Assembly (NCBI RefSeq): GCF_000497205.1
Contig: NZ_AYJW01000009.1
Location: forward strand, 20,314-84,313
DNA: 64,000 nucleotides
Reading direction: 5' to 3'
From: Saccharopolyspora rectivirgula DSM 43747
GTDB taxonomy: Bacteria; Actinomycetota; Actinomycetes; Mycobacteriales; Pseudonocardiaceae
Shown here: piece by piece, positions 45,901 to 53,701 of the stretch
Numbering within the stretch: the stretch's first letter is position 1
How the letters are laid out: each line of letters opens with the position of its first letter
Notes under the pieces: model-generated
Told to the model about the DNA's origin: nothing
Database searches by the model: none
The model's input: the letters and a program-made list of their open reading frames with translations, nothing else
Position numbers and translations under genes: made by a program

Positions 45901-47017
45901 GGGAAGCGCTCCTCGGGTCTGCGGGATCAGCGGAATCCCGGGACGAGGTGGTCCGAGACGTGCTCGGGGAGTCCGCGTCGCTGGTCCGGGAGGTCGAGTC
46001 GCGCCGGTCGGTGCTGGGCGAGTCGGTGTCCGCGGTGTTGTCGCTGCGCCCTTCCCGGTCCGGCCGTTTCGAGCTGCTGTCCGGGGAATCGGTGGTGTCG
46101 GAGCCGCCGTCCGGACCACCGCCGCCGTCGCCGAACTTGGCCTTGTGCCGGCCCACCACATTGGTGCCGAAGGTGTCGTCGACCTTCTTCCAGGCGGCCT
46201 CGGCGAAGTTGTCGGCGAGCTTGCCCGGGGCGTCCATCACCTTCTTGCCGGCCTTGCCGAGCGCCTGGATGATGTCGCCGAAGACCTCCACCATCTTGCC
46301 CAGCTTCGGCGAGACGTTGTTGATGGTCTTCAGCAGCTTCTGGACGACCTCGGAAATCCGGGCCACCGTCTTGGAGATGAACGAGGTCGCCTGCGCGGCG
46401 ATCACCGGGGTGCCCAGTCCCAGCGTGCACACCGCCTCCAGCGCGTAGGTGATCAATCGGGACACGCAGTCGGCGACCAGGTCGCGGACGAAATCGCGCA
46501 CGAACGAGACGACCTCGCCCATGATCGTCACGACCGAGCTGATCGTGCCCGCCAGCTCGGCGGCCCCGTTGAGCGCCTCGCCCTTCTCGGCGGCGTAGCG
46601 GCGGTAGGCGTCCCCGGCCGGGCCCACCCACTGCGCGGTGTCGGCCTTGACCGCCTCGTTGTACTCGGTGGCCGCCTGCTGCACGGCCTTCGACACGTTC
46701 TCCCAGGTGGCGCCATATGCCTTGACCCCGTCGGGGTCACCGGCGAACCAATCCAGGGCCTCCTGCAGCGGTTCGACGTGCTCGATCAGCCACGACAGCC
46801 CGTAGGACAGCAGGGTGCCGATCGGGTCGACCGCGACGCTGACGGCCTCCATCGCCAGCCCGCCGTAGGCCAGACCGGCCTCCACCCAGCTCGAACCGTC
46901 GTTGAGGCTGGCCACGTCGTGGACCGATTCGGCGATGCCGATGCCCTTGATCGAGTCGGGGGTCTCGTTGGGGTCCTTGGGCAGGGACTCCTTGGTGACG
47001 ACGAGGTCGTTGCTCAT
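42911..47017 (-). CDS. Polymorphic toxin: WXG/PPE-like N-terminus, repeat linker, C80-like domain, nuclease tip
   Basis: A 1368-residue secreted toxin. Residues 1-290 are helical with a WXG-type turn (QWVGPAG, Trp130), typical of ESX/type VII cargo. Residues about 298-865 are disordered Pro/Ser/Thr/Arg with a 16-residue repeat. Residues about 869-1000 have a His919...Cys958 pair (VDAHMRPDG, IRLISCNSGDFAADLARKL) in the order and spacing of clan CD/C80 self-processing peptidases. The tip (about 1100-1368) has RHWAGGHMAAHEMGGPGEY (His1260), the Endonuclease_NS_2 motif. The tip DNA is lower in GC than the body. It follows the EspC-like gene by 16 bases. No secretion genes are in the window. Confidence 0.88.
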   Translation of the reverse strand: MSNDLVVTKESLPKDPNETPDSIKGIGIAESVHDVASLNDGSSWVEAGLAYGGLAMEAVSVAVDPIGTLLSYGLSWLIEHVEPLQEALDWFAGDPDGVKAYGATWENVSKAVQQAATEYNEAVKADTAQWVGPAGDAYRRYAAEKGEALNGAAELAGTISSVVTIMGEVVSFVRDFVRDLVADCVSRLITYALEAVCTLGLGTPVIAAQATSFISKTVARISEVVQKLLKTINNVSPKLGKMVEVFGDIIQALGKAGKKVMDAPGKLADNFAEAAWKKVDDTFGTNVVGRHKAKFGDGGGGPDGGSDTTDSPDSSSKRPDREGRSDNTADTDSPSTDRRDSTSRTSDADSPSTSRTTSSRDSADPADPRSASPGRPPSDSGPSSRPDSPSGEPTSSSGGPGTSSRPSSHVDTSSSSSGGHSSDSSPSSRAPASSEAGSSPSGGRTTTMSGDLSSPPPTGQQSSASPDTGSPSGGGPSSASAPSSGGGPSAGAGPSRVETSDPATTSSSAAQPPQAPEAPQAPQTPTPSAPRADQPAGTATPMASPTATPTSAGGPTPGGGAPNRPGAGGGWTGTPGSPGAAGRPSSTPEVPRPREADGSRPDTGRPHSPERPQGSRPDTSRPNAPERPQGSRPEAGRPQSPERPRGSQPDANRPHAPERPHGSQPDASRPHSPERPQGSRPDAPERPRGSHLDANRPHTPERPHGSRPDASPQRSSSTGPQSASQPHSPTTPGARPDAGTNAPTVPPQRQPGGPDSRDPGMPGQQPPASRGDAPAPGSTRPDAARPGASGDKPASGQRPGPEPRDAGPGRRPDAADQKAPDQRSGTDPKADAPRDSAKGDAPRDADAPDKPKGDGRPHDADADQPRPGTPEYEQKIDHAVDHLRNNRTDAGASGHTDPNLQDLARRVPDDGKHFTVDAHMRPDGRIELGGRSYSPDEFADVLRRLPECDGKPIRLISCNSGDFAADLARKLDVPVTAPRGLAWTDGNGRVFSSSQGPDGKPGWPPDGGWDTHHPNGTKSPASDDGFHPSRHGEDPGERPDDVEMRGEPFDAPPERRVVEIIVHKEDFPDDDFPDPDVYGSTAGNRHQAFPDPVTDWTRPDDATFERPEGHEEGKSPIKIPDPSNPEPFTALDSKTSLSSLSNAGLLQPNTRYDIEGRGSFFTDESGKLKWAEVDTTAPGYVRPNIELQEPAPNAQYRVDDNWTFNTNEHGQTERMSGSPHFKGSPNALPSDRYYRDPSSQTKAADEGREVYPNRHWAGGHMAAHEMGGPGEYINMFPQMAASNSGHNREGMTVEASWRSLERYLAEHAKTPGCSVDRVEVVAERDRDGIPTEVLYRWIETKDGVSKVVEAWFPNRPDFNYGEWKSYKK
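44884..45222 (-). repeat. Tandem 16-residue repeats in the toxin linker
   Basis: About seven diverged copies of a 48-base unit, encoding variants of RPHSPERPQGSRPDTS; one copy is shortened to 11 residues. It lies at about toxin residues 599-711 in the disordered linker. The unit keeps frame, so copy number can vary without breaking the gene. It may form a polyproline-like spacer crossing the cell wall. Confidence 0.85.
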
Positions 47018-47033
47018 ATCTCGATCCCGCCGA

Positions 47034-47321
47034 TCATTTGCTGTTGCTGTCATCAGTGGACTGGTAGTCGGCCGCGGTGGCCCGGAGGTTCTCGGCCGTC
47101 TCCCGCATCGCTTCGACGGCTTTCTTCAGCGTGTCGATCCCGTGCTTCTCAACGGGGTCCAGCATCCAAGCGAACGGGCGGCAAAGAATTCCGTAGGCGT
47201 CGTTGTCGAGCGAAACCTGTTGGGAAGCAGCGACGGCGTTGTCGAGCTGGCTCACCACACCATCCACTGTGGAGGCTTGCTGGCGAATGTCCTCTACCAC
47301 GACGTTGACCTGGTCGGGCAT
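47034..47321 (-). CDS. EspC-like type VII secretion target protein
   Basis: A 95-residue helical-hairpin protein. It has heptad-like helices (VNVVVEDIRQQASTVDGVVSQLDNAV and IDTLKKAVEAMRETAENLRATAADY) joined by a turn with GILCRPFAWML. This is the EspC/DUF2580 pattern of ESX substrates, small partners co-secreted with large WXG/PPE-like proteins. GAGAGGAG lies six bases before ATG 47321. It is directly upstream of the toxin, so it is probably its secretion partner. Confidence 0.82.
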   Translation of the reverse strand: MPDQVNVVVEDIRQQASTVDGVVSQLDNAVAASQQVSLDNDAYGILCRPFAWMLDPVEKHGIDTLKKAVEAMRETAENLRATAADYQSTDDSNSK

Positions 47322-47762
47322 CACATGCTCCTCTCGGCGGCCAGCGCGGTGAACCAACCGACGGGCTTCGTCGGCCGACCGGTGGGAATGGAAAAGCTGT
47401 GCGGCGACGGTGGCAGCTCGGTGCGTCCAGGAGGGTGGGCGACTCCGGTCCAGGAAGAACAGCAGGAACGGTGAGAAGACCGGTCAACGGGCGGGTTTTC
47501 GAGCACCGCGGGAAGGACCGGTCCCCCTCGCGGTTTCCGGTCGCGCGCGCAGGAATCCCCGGTGACGCCCCGGTGTCGATGAGTCCGCTGCGCTGCAGCG
47601 CTCAGGTTCCCGACCATGCTCCCCCGCCCCGACGAGTGCTGGGCCACGCGGCCCGCTGCCGACGCACCTGATCAAGCATGACTCCGTCGGGGGACGTCTG
47701 GTTCCCCCATTCGGAAAATGCATGCCAACAGCTGTCCCGATTGCTCTGAACGGAGCAGTGGT
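47322..47762. other. Intergenic region upstream of the toxin operon
   Basis: 441 bases between the EspC-like start and the stop of the metallo-hydrolase gene. No supported gene, RNA or repeat was seen. It should contain the promoter of the toxin-immunity operon, but no clear promoter hexamers could be fixed. Confidence 0.5.
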
Positions 47763-48548
47763 TCAGCGGTCCAGTGCAGTCCGAGTGGTCTCAACGGGGA
47801 AGGGGGAGCGGTCCAGGGCCCGCTCGCGGGAGATCCGGCCGCTGCGGACCGCGTCGCGCAATTCCGCCAACTCGGCCAGCTGAGCCCGCTGCGCGCGGAC
47901 GAACTCGGGGTCCACGGGATCCCCGTGCCCGGGGACGACGATCTGCGCGTCCAGCTCGAGCAACGCCCCCAGCGCGGCCGGCCACTCCGCGGGGCAGGCG
48001 TCCTCGAAGTCCGGCGGCCCGCTCTGCTCGACCAGGTCACCGGCGAACACCACCGACGCATCCGGCACGACGACCACCAGGTCGTGATCGGTGTGCCCGC
48101 GGCCGAGGTGCCGCAGGTGCACCGTCCGGCCGCCCAGGTCGAGCAGCGCCGAGTCCGCCACCAGGCGGGAAGGAGTGGTCGGGGTGGAGGCCGCCAGCGC
48201 GTCGGCGGTCGCGTCGTCCCCGCGCTGCCGGTAGTGGTGGACCCACTCGCGCCGCTGCCGCTCGGCGGTGCGTGCCAGGAAGGCCGGGCAGTCCCGGTGC
48301 GCCCACACCGGTGCGGGCAGGAAAGCGGAGGTGCCGAAGCAGTGGTCGAAGTGCCCGTGGGTGAGGACCACCTGCCACGGCAGCGCGGTCACCTCCCGCA
48401 CCGCGCTGGCCAGCTCGCCGCCCTGCACGTGGTCCCCGCGGGTGTCGACGACCAGGGCGGAATCCTCCCCGGTGACCAATCCCACGGTGAGACCCAGCTC
48501 GCCGTAGCGGCGGATGAGCACCCCCGGTGCGATCTCCTCCCAACTCAC
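47763..48548 (-). CDS. MBL-fold metallo-hydrolase
   Basis: A 261-residue metallo-beta-lactamase-fold hydrolase. The metal site THGHFDHCFG (about residues 80-89) is followed by HLGRGHTDHDLVV, VVFAGDLVE and VPGHGDPV, so all ligands of the di-metal centre are present. The substrate is unknown; the pattern is nearest to glyoxalase-II/ribonuclease-like members of general MBL type. GTG 48548 is chosen because AGGAGG lies six bases upstream; ATG 48578 would be further out with no site. Divergent from rpiB. Confidence 0.9.
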   Translation of the reverse strand: MSWEEIAPGVLIRRYGELGLTVGLVTGEDSALVVDTRGDHVQGGELASAVREVTALPWQVVLTHGHFDHCFGTSAFLPAPVWAHRDCPAFLARTAERQRREWVHHYRQRGDDATADALAASTPTTPSRLVADSALLDLGGRTVHLRHLGRGHTDHDLVVVVPDASVVFAGDLVEQSGPPDFEDACPAEWPAALGALLELDAQIVVPGHGDPVDPEFVRAQRAQLAELAELRDAVRSGRISRERALDRSPFPVETTRTALDR

Positions 48549-48673
48549 CCGGTCCTCCTGCGTTCGCACGAGTCCCATTGAACACGCGGTGAGCGACCGG
48601 GCGGTCACCGCCAGGAGGGGAGAAACCGCACCGGGGTGCGCACCACCTCGAGGTCATTTGGCACACTGCCCGC

Positions 48674-49144
48674 GTGCGCGTCTACATCGGCTCTGACCAC
48701 GCAGGCTTCGAACTGAAGAACCACCTCGTCAAGTGGCTGACCGAGCGTGGCTACGAAGTCACCGACATCGGCCCGGCGGTTTACGACGCCCAGGACGACT
48801 ACCCGCCGTTCTGCATCGAGACCGCGCGCCGCGTCGTCGCTGACGAAGGCAGCCTCGGTCTGGTCCTCGGCGGCTCCGGCAACGGCGAGCAGATCGCCGC
48901 GAACAAGGTGCCCGGTGCTCGGGCGGCCCTGTGCTGGAACACCGAGACCGCCAAGCTCGCTCGCCAGCACAACAACGCCCTGCTCGCCGGCATCGGTGCG
49001 CGGATGCACACCGTCGAGGAAGCCGAGCAGATCGTCGAGGCGTTCTTGACCACCGAGTTCGAAGGTGGCCGGCACCAGCGCCGGATCGACCTGCTGGCGG
49101 ACTACGAGAAGACCGGCAACCCGCCGGCCCTGCCGGGCAACTGA
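48674..49144 (+). CDS. rpiB: Ribose-5-phosphate isomerase B
   Basis: A 156-residue isomerase interconverting ribose-5-phosphate and ribulose-5-phosphate in the pentose phosphate pathway. It opens with RVYIGSDHAGFELK. It has LGGSGNGEQIAANKVPGARAAL with Glu72 as the catalytic base, the form used by mycobacterial RpiB, which lacks the active-site Cys of E. coli RpiB. The phosphate-binding Arg/His lies in ARQHNNALLAGIGAR. It resumes the Mycobacterium-like order (Rv2465c). Confidence 0.96.
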   Translation: MRVYIGSDHAGFELKNHLVKWLTERGYEVTDIGPAVYDAQDDYPPFCIETARRVVADEGSLGLVLGGSGNGEQIAANKVPGARAALCWNTETAKLARQHNNALLAGIGARMHTVEEAEQIVEAFLTTEFEGGRHQRRIDLLADYEKTGNPPALPGN

Positions 49145-49243
49145 CGCCCAGCAGCGCAGTCCGCACTTCGCAGCCGGCCGGCTGCTCCGGCAGCCGGCCA
49201 CTGGCGCCGTGGGCCCGCCACGGCTTGGAAAGCACAACGGAAG

Positions 49244-50062
49244 ATGCCCGAAGGTCACACCCTGCACCGGCTGGCCAACCTGCACCAGGAGCGGTTCGCC
49301 GGCCACCCGGTGCGCGTTCTCAGCCCGCAAGGCCGGTTCGCCGCCGAGGCAGCGATCCTGGACGGTTCAGTGCTGGAAAGCGCTGAGGCGCACGGCAAGC
49401 ACCTGTTCCACGTCTACGGTCCCGACCGCACCGTCCACGTCCACCTCGGTCTCTACGGGACCTTCCGGGAAGCCGAACTGCCGGTGACCGAACCCCAGGG
49501 CCAGGTGCGGATGCGGATCATCGGGCCCACCCACTGGACCGATCTGCGCGGCCCGAACGCGTGCGAGCTGCTCACCGACGCCGAAGTCGCGGCCTTGCGC
49601 GAGCGGCTCGGCCCCGATCCACTGCGGAACGACTCCGATCCGGAAAGCGCGTGGCACCGGGTCCAGCGCTCGCGGACCACCATCGCCGCGCTGCTGATGG
49701 ACCAGAAGGTCCTGTCCGGGGTGGGCAACGTCTACCGGGCCGAAGTGCTGTTCCGGCACGGCATCTGGCCGTTCACCCCCGGCCGCGAGTTGGGCCGGGA
49801 ACGCTGGGAGTTGATCTGGTCCGACCTGGTCGTGCTCATGGCCGAAGGGGTCAAAGCGGGCCGGATCGACACCGTCCGGCCCGAGCACACCCCGGAAGCG
49901 ACCGGCCGCCCGCCGCGAAAAGACCGGCACGGCGGTGAGGTCTACGTGTACCGCCGGGCCGGTCTGCCCTGTCTGCTCTGCGGGACTCCGGTCGCCACCG
50001 CCGAGCTGGCCGGCCGCAAGCTCTACTGGTGCCCGACCTGCCAGCCCGAGCCGGCGGGTTAG
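49244..50062 (+). CDS. Fpg/Nei-family DNA glycosylase (Nei2-like)
   Basis: A 272-residue bifunctional glycosylase/AP lyase for oxidised bases. The N-terminal PEGHTLHRLA has Pro and Glu at the active site, with Met presumably removed, and His rather than Asp in PEGH, a Nei2 mark. The helix-two-turn-helix has LMDQKVLSGVGNVYRAEVLF, and the zinc finger is CLLCG...CPTC. ATG 49244 has no strong site and lies 99 bases after rpiB. By position it is Rv2464c. The 3' end overlaps the convergent gene by four bases. Confidence 0.93.
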   Translation: MPEGHTLHRLANLHQERFAGHPVRVLSPQGRFAAEAAILDGSVLESAEAHGKHLFHVYGPDRTVHVHLGLYGTFREAELPVTEPQGQVRMRIIGPTHWTDLRGPNACELLTDAEVAALRERLGPDPLRNDSDPESAWHRVQRSRTTIAALLMDQKVLSGVGNVYRAEVLFRHGIWPFTPGRELGRERWELIWSDLVVLMAEGVKAGRIDTVRPEHTPEATGRPPRKDRHGGEVYVYRRAGLPCLLCGTPVATAELAGRKLYWCPTCQPEPAG

Positions 50063-50814
50063 AAGCCGAAGCCGTCGAAGCCGCCGAAGTCGAAGTCCCC
50101 GAAGTCGTTGTCGCCCGCGTCGCCGGCGTCCATGCCCTGGTCGCCGAAATCGCCGCCGTCGGCGCCCATGCCGTCCTCGAAGCCCTCGGCGTAGGCGGCG
50201 GCCGGGACTCCCGCCATGCCGGCGAACAGCGCGCTGGTGAGCATGAACGAGCCGACACCCCAGGCCCCGGCCACCAGGGCGGGCTTCCACCAGGGCTGGC
50301 TGTACCAGCCCTCCGGGACCGGCCGGCCGGCGACCTGGCCGCCCGGGTAGTAGTGCGGGGTCTGCGCGGTCGGCGTCGGCGAAGCCGCCTGGCGCTCGCC
50401 CTCCACCTCGACCTCGCGGAACTCGGTGACCCGGCCCGCGCTGCGCTGCCCGTTCAGGTCCGGCAGTTCCGGACCCGGGTCCATGTCCATGGCGGTGCGG
50501 GCGGCCCGCACGTAGTAGAGGCCTTCCAGGGCGGTCTCGGTGGTGAGCCGGCACTGGGTGGCGGTCTTGGCCTGCTCCAGCTGCGATGCGGCGGCGTTGT
50601 GCCGTTCGGAGGCGTCGGCCAAGGCCTGCTTCGCCGCCTCGTTGGTGCCGATCAGGTTCAACACCTGCCCGCCCAGGCGCTCCACCCAGCGCCGGGCCTC
50701 GGCCTTGGCGTCCTCGAGTTCTTGCTGCTGCCGCGCTATGGCACGCTGCCGTGACCACCAGATGGCGGCGACGATCACTGCCAAAGCGACCACGATGACG
50801 ATGACGGCGGTCAC
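50059..50814 (-). CDS. DUF1542-type membrane-anchored protein with Gly/Asp/Phe-rich C-terminus
   Basis: A 251-residue protein. It has an N-terminal TM (TAVIVIVVALAVIVAAIWW) and a coiled coil of about 90 residues (QQQELEDAKAEARRWVERL onward). A proline-rich linker follows, then a second hydrophobic stretch near PALVAGAWGVGSFMLTSALF. The acidic tail is built of GD, DF and GF units (NDFGDFDFGGFDGFGF). GTG 50814 follows GGGAGG by six bases. The function is unknown; the acidic, Phe-rich tail could bind metal or form condensates, which is speculation. Confidence 0.72.
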   Translation of the reverse strand: MTAVIVIVVALAVIVAAIWWSRQRAIARQQQELEDAKAEARRWVERLGGQVLNLIGTNEAAKQALADASERHNAAASQLEQAKTATQCRLTTETALEGLYYVRAARTAMDMDPGPELPDLNGQRSAGRVTEFREVEVEGERQAASPTPTAQTPHYYPGGQVAGRPVPEGWYSQPWWKPALVAGAWGVGSFMLTSALFAGMAGVPAAAYAEGFEDGMGADGGDFGDQGMDAGDAGDNDFGDFDFGGFDGFGF

Positions 50815-51034
50815 TTGCTGCCTCCCGTGTTCTCCGGCTCCTGCACTGCGCGAGGCAGTTCGAGCCGTCCAACTGGCTTGTTCCGACGGTACCTGCTCGC
50901 GGGGGTGAGCGGTGGATCACGATGCCGCCCGTCCGTTGGTCGCGGGATGATCGGTGCGGGACGGTCCAGGACCTCCCGCCGCTCGCTACTCTGCTGGTGG
51001 TCCTGGACGTGCGGACGACTCTTGAGAAGGAAGC

Positions 51035-51247
51035 ATGGGAACTCCACAGGAAGACAAGAAGCGAGCGATCAACGCGCTGCGCAACGGTGCGACCGTTCCG
51101 CCCGAGGCGTCCCCGCTGGTGGCCAACCTGCTGGAGAAGCACATGCAGATGAACATCGGCCCGGACGCCCCGGAGGGCTGGCTGAAGGTCGACATGGCCG
51201 GTACCGATCTGGCCCGGGCGGTGATCGAGGGGCTGGAGAAGGACTAG
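51035..51247 (+). CDS. Small conserved-looking hypothetical protein (70 residues)
   Basis: A 70-residue soluble protein, MGTPQEDKKRAINALRNGAT and on, with helix-forming ends and a central PEGWLKVDMAGTD. It has a good site (AAGGAAGC) before the ATG and codon bias like its neighbours. No family was recognised. The 220 bases upstream contain no other supported gene; it stands between two minus-strand genes. Confidence 0.68.
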   Translation: MGTPQEDKKRAINALRNGATVPPEASPLVANLLEKHMQMNIGPDAPEGWLKVDMAGTDLARAVIEGLEKD

Positions 51248-51293
51248 CCGCGTCCGCCGCGCTGCGGGCGGCTTCTCCACCGGGGCGGGTGCG

Positions 51294-51935
51294 TCAGCCC
51301 CCGAAGGGCAGTTCTTCGACGACTTCCCACTCCGAATTGGAGTGGTCGCGGTTGAGCCGGACCAGGGACAGCCCGGTCGCCTTGGCGGTGGTCGGGCTGA
51401 CCGGCGTGGCGCTGAGCGCGGTGACGGCGAAGATCGCCGGCCCTTCGTCGGTGGAGTGCGCGATGTTCAGGTAGCGCTCGGTCTCCTCCGGTTCCGGCGG
51501 GACGGCGTCTTCGCCCAGGACGTCCTGGCAGGTCCGCCTGATCAGCTGCCGCAGTTCCAGCACTGTGGACTGCGGCTCGGCCGGCAGCGCGAGGGATTCG
51601 GGCAGCACCACCGCGTGGTGGAACGCCAGCGTCGGGGCCGGGGTTGCGGCCAGGTGCTCCCGCACGGCTGCCACCAGCCGGTGCAGCTGGTCGTCGCCCA
51701 CCTGGTCGGTGAAGCCGACTTCCTGCAGCAGGATGTGCAGCCATTCCAACGGGACCAAGTCGAATCCGGGCAGGTCGCGCAGCGCGTACTGGTACTGGTT
51801 CACCAGGGTGCGCAGGCCTGGCTGGTCGGTGAGCGACAGCAGCCACGCGTAGCTGGTGCGCCCGGTGTTCCATCCGGGACGCCAGCGCGTGTGGTTGCGG
51901 ACCTGGGCGGCGTGTGGAATGTCGGTCACGCACAC
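51294..51935 (-). CDS. 2'-5' RNA ligase/2H phosphoesterase-like protein
   Basis: A 213-residue protein resembling the 2H phosphoesterase fold. The first half has PLEWLHILLQEVGFTDQV in place of HxTxxxxGF (His about residue 63). The second half has RYLNIAHSTDEGPAI, with an HST in place of the second HxT motif. The first motif is HIL rather than HxT/S, so activity is uncertain. GTG 51935 is chosen with CAGGG six bases upstream; GTG 51929 is equally possible. Monocistronic. Confidence 0.72.
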   Translation of the reverse strand: MCVTDIPHAAQVRNHTRWRPGWNTGRTSYAWLLSLTDQPGLRTLVNQYQYALRDLPGFDLVPLEWLHILLQEVGFTDQVGDDQLHRLVAAVREHLAATPAPTLAFHHAVVLPESLALPAEPQSTVLELRQLIRRTCQDVLGEDAVPPEPEETERYLNIAHSTDEGPAIFAVTALSATPVSPTTAKATGLSLVRLNRDHSNSEWEVVEELPFGG

Positions 51936-52197
51936 ATGGTGCCCTGCCGGCTCGGAAGTTGACAGCCCGCACCTGCCGAACCGGTTTTCCGCTGTTCTCG
52001 CGGCGAATTCTGGACGCTGCGCGGAGGCCAGCCGTGGCGCGGCTGTGGCCGCGACCACCCGGGTCCGAAGTGGACGTGCGGAGTTCGGCTCCGGTGCGCG
52101 CGGGGTGCTCGATGTGGTGGAGCTCGCATGGTGCGGCTTCCGCGCTCGGGTCACGGCCCGCTGGGCTGCTCGCACGGGGAGGCCAGGTGCAGAAAAC

Positions 52198-52232
52198 CCC
52201 GTGCCCTCCGGCTGATGACCGGAGGGCACGGG
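52198..52232 (-). terminator. Intrinsic terminator of tRNA-Gly
   Basis: A 14-bp perfect stem around loop CTGATGA, read on the minus strand and followed there by TTTT. It is nine bases from the tRNA 3' end. The rest of the 305-base gap (51936-52240) shows nothing else. Confidence 0.85.
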
Positions 52233-52240
52233 TGGCGCAG

Positions 52241-52311
52241 AGCGGGTGACGGGAATCGAACCCGCGTAACCAGCTTGGAAGGCTGGGGCTCTACCATTGA
52301 GCTACACCCGC
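52241..52311 (-). tRNA. tRNA-Gly (anticodon TCC)
   Basis: On the minus strand GCGGGTG pairs with CACCCGC. The anticodon loop CTTCCAA sits in a CCAGC/GCTGG stem (anticodon TCC, reads GGA). The T-arm reads GGTTCGATTCC. It is 71 bases with discriminator T; CCA is not encoded. Confidence 0.97.
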
Positions 52312-52414
52312 GTTGATCGGGAACCGGGAGCGGTTCCCGACCTTGTGTCCCCTAGCTTAACGGGTCGCGATAAGCTCTTTGCAAGCAGCCCCCCAGGGGA
52401 ACGCTGCGAGCGAA

Positions 52415-52491
52415 CGGGGTGTGGCGCAGTTTGGTAGCGCACTCGCTTTGGGTGCGAGGGGCCGTGGGTTCAAATCCCGCCACCCCGACCA
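52415..52491 (+). tRNA. tRNA-Pro (anticodon TGG), CCA encoded
   Basis: CGGGGTG pairs with CACCCCG. The anticodon loop TTTGGGT in a CTCGC/GCGAG stem gives anticodon TGG (reads CCA). The T-arm is GGTTCAAATCC. Discriminator A is followed by encoded CCA at 52489-52491. It is divergent from tRNA-Gly, 103 bases apart. Confidence 0.97.
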
Positions 52492-52599
52492 TTCCGGCGG
52501 AGCAGCTGTCGTGGGCAGCCGCTCCGCCGTTCTGTTATCTGTACTGCTTTGTCCGGTTCTGGCGGTAACGAGTCGGCGCGGGCTTGCGATTCCTCGAGC

Positions 52600-52809
52600 G
52601 TGCACGAGGGGAGTCGCAGTCCGCGCCGCGTACGCCTGCCCGCCGTGGTGGTGTGCGCGGTGCTGGGCACCGCTGTCGCGTTCCTGGTGGCGGTGTCCTT
52701 GCTGGTGCCCGGCCCGGAGCAGCAGAACGCGACCCAGATGGAGGGGATTGTGACCTCGGTCACCCCCGCTGGGACGGGTTCTCCCTCCGGTCCGTCCGCA
52801 GGAGGCTGA
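52600..52809 (+). CDS. Small single-TM protein, unknown
   Basis: A 69-residue frame with a basic N-terminus (HEGSRSPRRVR), one strong TM (LPAVVVCAVLGTAVAFLVAV) and a short Gly/Ser/Pro tail. GTG 52600 or TTG 52549 could start it and neither has a clear ribosome site. The last 50 bases overlap the convergent sucrase/ferredoxin-like gene. It may be real because the TM is unusually clean; no family was recognised. Confidence 0.45.
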   Translation: MHEGSRSPRRVRLPAVVVCAVLGTAVAFLVAVSLLVPGPEQQNATQMEGIVTSVTPAGTGSPSGPSAGG

Positions 52810-53701
52810 TGCCGGTGACGGTGCGGGCGACGGGGCGCGCTGGTTCCTTCCCGCAGCTGTTGGGGCGGGGCGGATCGAGCTCGTCCTGCCGCACCTCCAC
52901 CAGCCACCGCCGCCCGTCCTGGTGGCCCACCCGGACCGCGCCGTCCTCGTCGTCCTCCACGACCACCGCGTCGACCAGGTGTTCGCTCAGCTGTTCCCGG
53001 AGGGCGAGCTCGGCCGCCTGGGCCGGCTGCGACCAGGTGGAACGGCCCCGGCAGTGCTCCAGCGCCACCTTCCCGGCGAGCGCCGCGGACAGCACCGCCT
53101 GCGCTTCGGGCACCCCGAGCCTGCCGTAGGTGTAGCCCGTGGGCAGCAGCACGGCGGCCGGGGCGAACCGGTGCCCGCCGGTGTGACTGGTCTCCCACAC
53201 CTGCTCGCCGTACTGGTCGCTGAGCGCACCGGCCAGCGCCCGGCCGCGCAGCGCGCAGCACTGGTCCCGGCGCCCGTTGGTGCACACCAGCAGCACCGGC
53301 TCGGTGGCCGGGTGGCCGAAACCGCCGTGCTCCCCGGCGGCGATCCCGGCGAAGTCCAGGTCGAGCAGCTCGGCCGGGTCCTCGACGTCGGCGGCGCGCA
53401 GCCAGCAGTGCCGCGGGTGGGTGTTGGCCAGCAGCACCCGGCGGCGCGGCTGCGGGGTCTTCCGGGCGGGGTGGCGGATCAGCTGGACCCGGAGGCCGTG
53501 CGCCTCGGCCCGGGCGGTGAGCTCCTGGCCGAGTTCCGGGTCCAGTCGGCTCTCCGCCACGGCGTTGCGGCCCCACGGGCCGGGCTGTTCCAGGCACAAC
53601 CAACCGCGGGCGACCGCGGCGGTGCCGGGCAGTGGTTCGGCCAGCGCTTCGGACAGGCCGGCGCAGGTTTCGGCGTCACGCACAGCACCACTCAAGCACA
53701 T
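52760..53701 (-). CDS. Sucrase/ferredoxin-like family protein (thioredoxin-like ferredoxin fold)
   Basis: A 313-residue cytosolic protein of the Suc_Fer-like family. Cys occurs in an N-terminal CLSGAVRDAETC segment. A ferredoxin-like core carries VCTNGRRDQCCALRGRALAGAL (about residue 140) and HTGGHRFAPAAVLLPTGYTYGR (about 167). The CxxxxxxxCC pattern may hold an Fe-S cluster. The biological role is unknown. The ATG at 53701 lacks a strong ribosome site; an open frame extends to 53773. Confidence 0.82.
   Translation of the reverse strand: MCLSGAVRDAETCAGLSEALAEPLPGTAAVARGWLCLEQPGPWGRNAVAESRLDPELGQELTARAEAHGLRVQLIRHPARKTPQPRRRVLLANTHPRHCWLRAADVEDPAELLDLDFAGIAAGEHGGFGHPATEPVLLVCTNGRRDQCCALRGRALAGALSDQYGEQVWETSHTGGHRFAPAAVLLPTGYTYGRLGVPEAQAVLSAALAGKVALEHCRGRSTWSQPAQAAELALREQLSEHLVDAVVVEDDEDGAVRVGHQDGRRWLVEVRQDELDPPRPNSCGKEPARPVARTVTGISLLRTDRRENPSQRG

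Noticed and set aside
36388..48548. Integrative element or prophage
   Set aside because: No integrase, recombinase, transposase, att-like border repeat or tRNA was found at either edge. The region is described as an insertion in synteny only.
49244..50062. Assignment of the DNA glycosylase as MutM (Fpg)
   Set aside because: Residues after the initiator are PEGHT, with His where Fpg has Leu or Leu-like residues (PELPEV). The position corresponds to nei2 in Mycobacterium, so a Nei2-type call is more likely.
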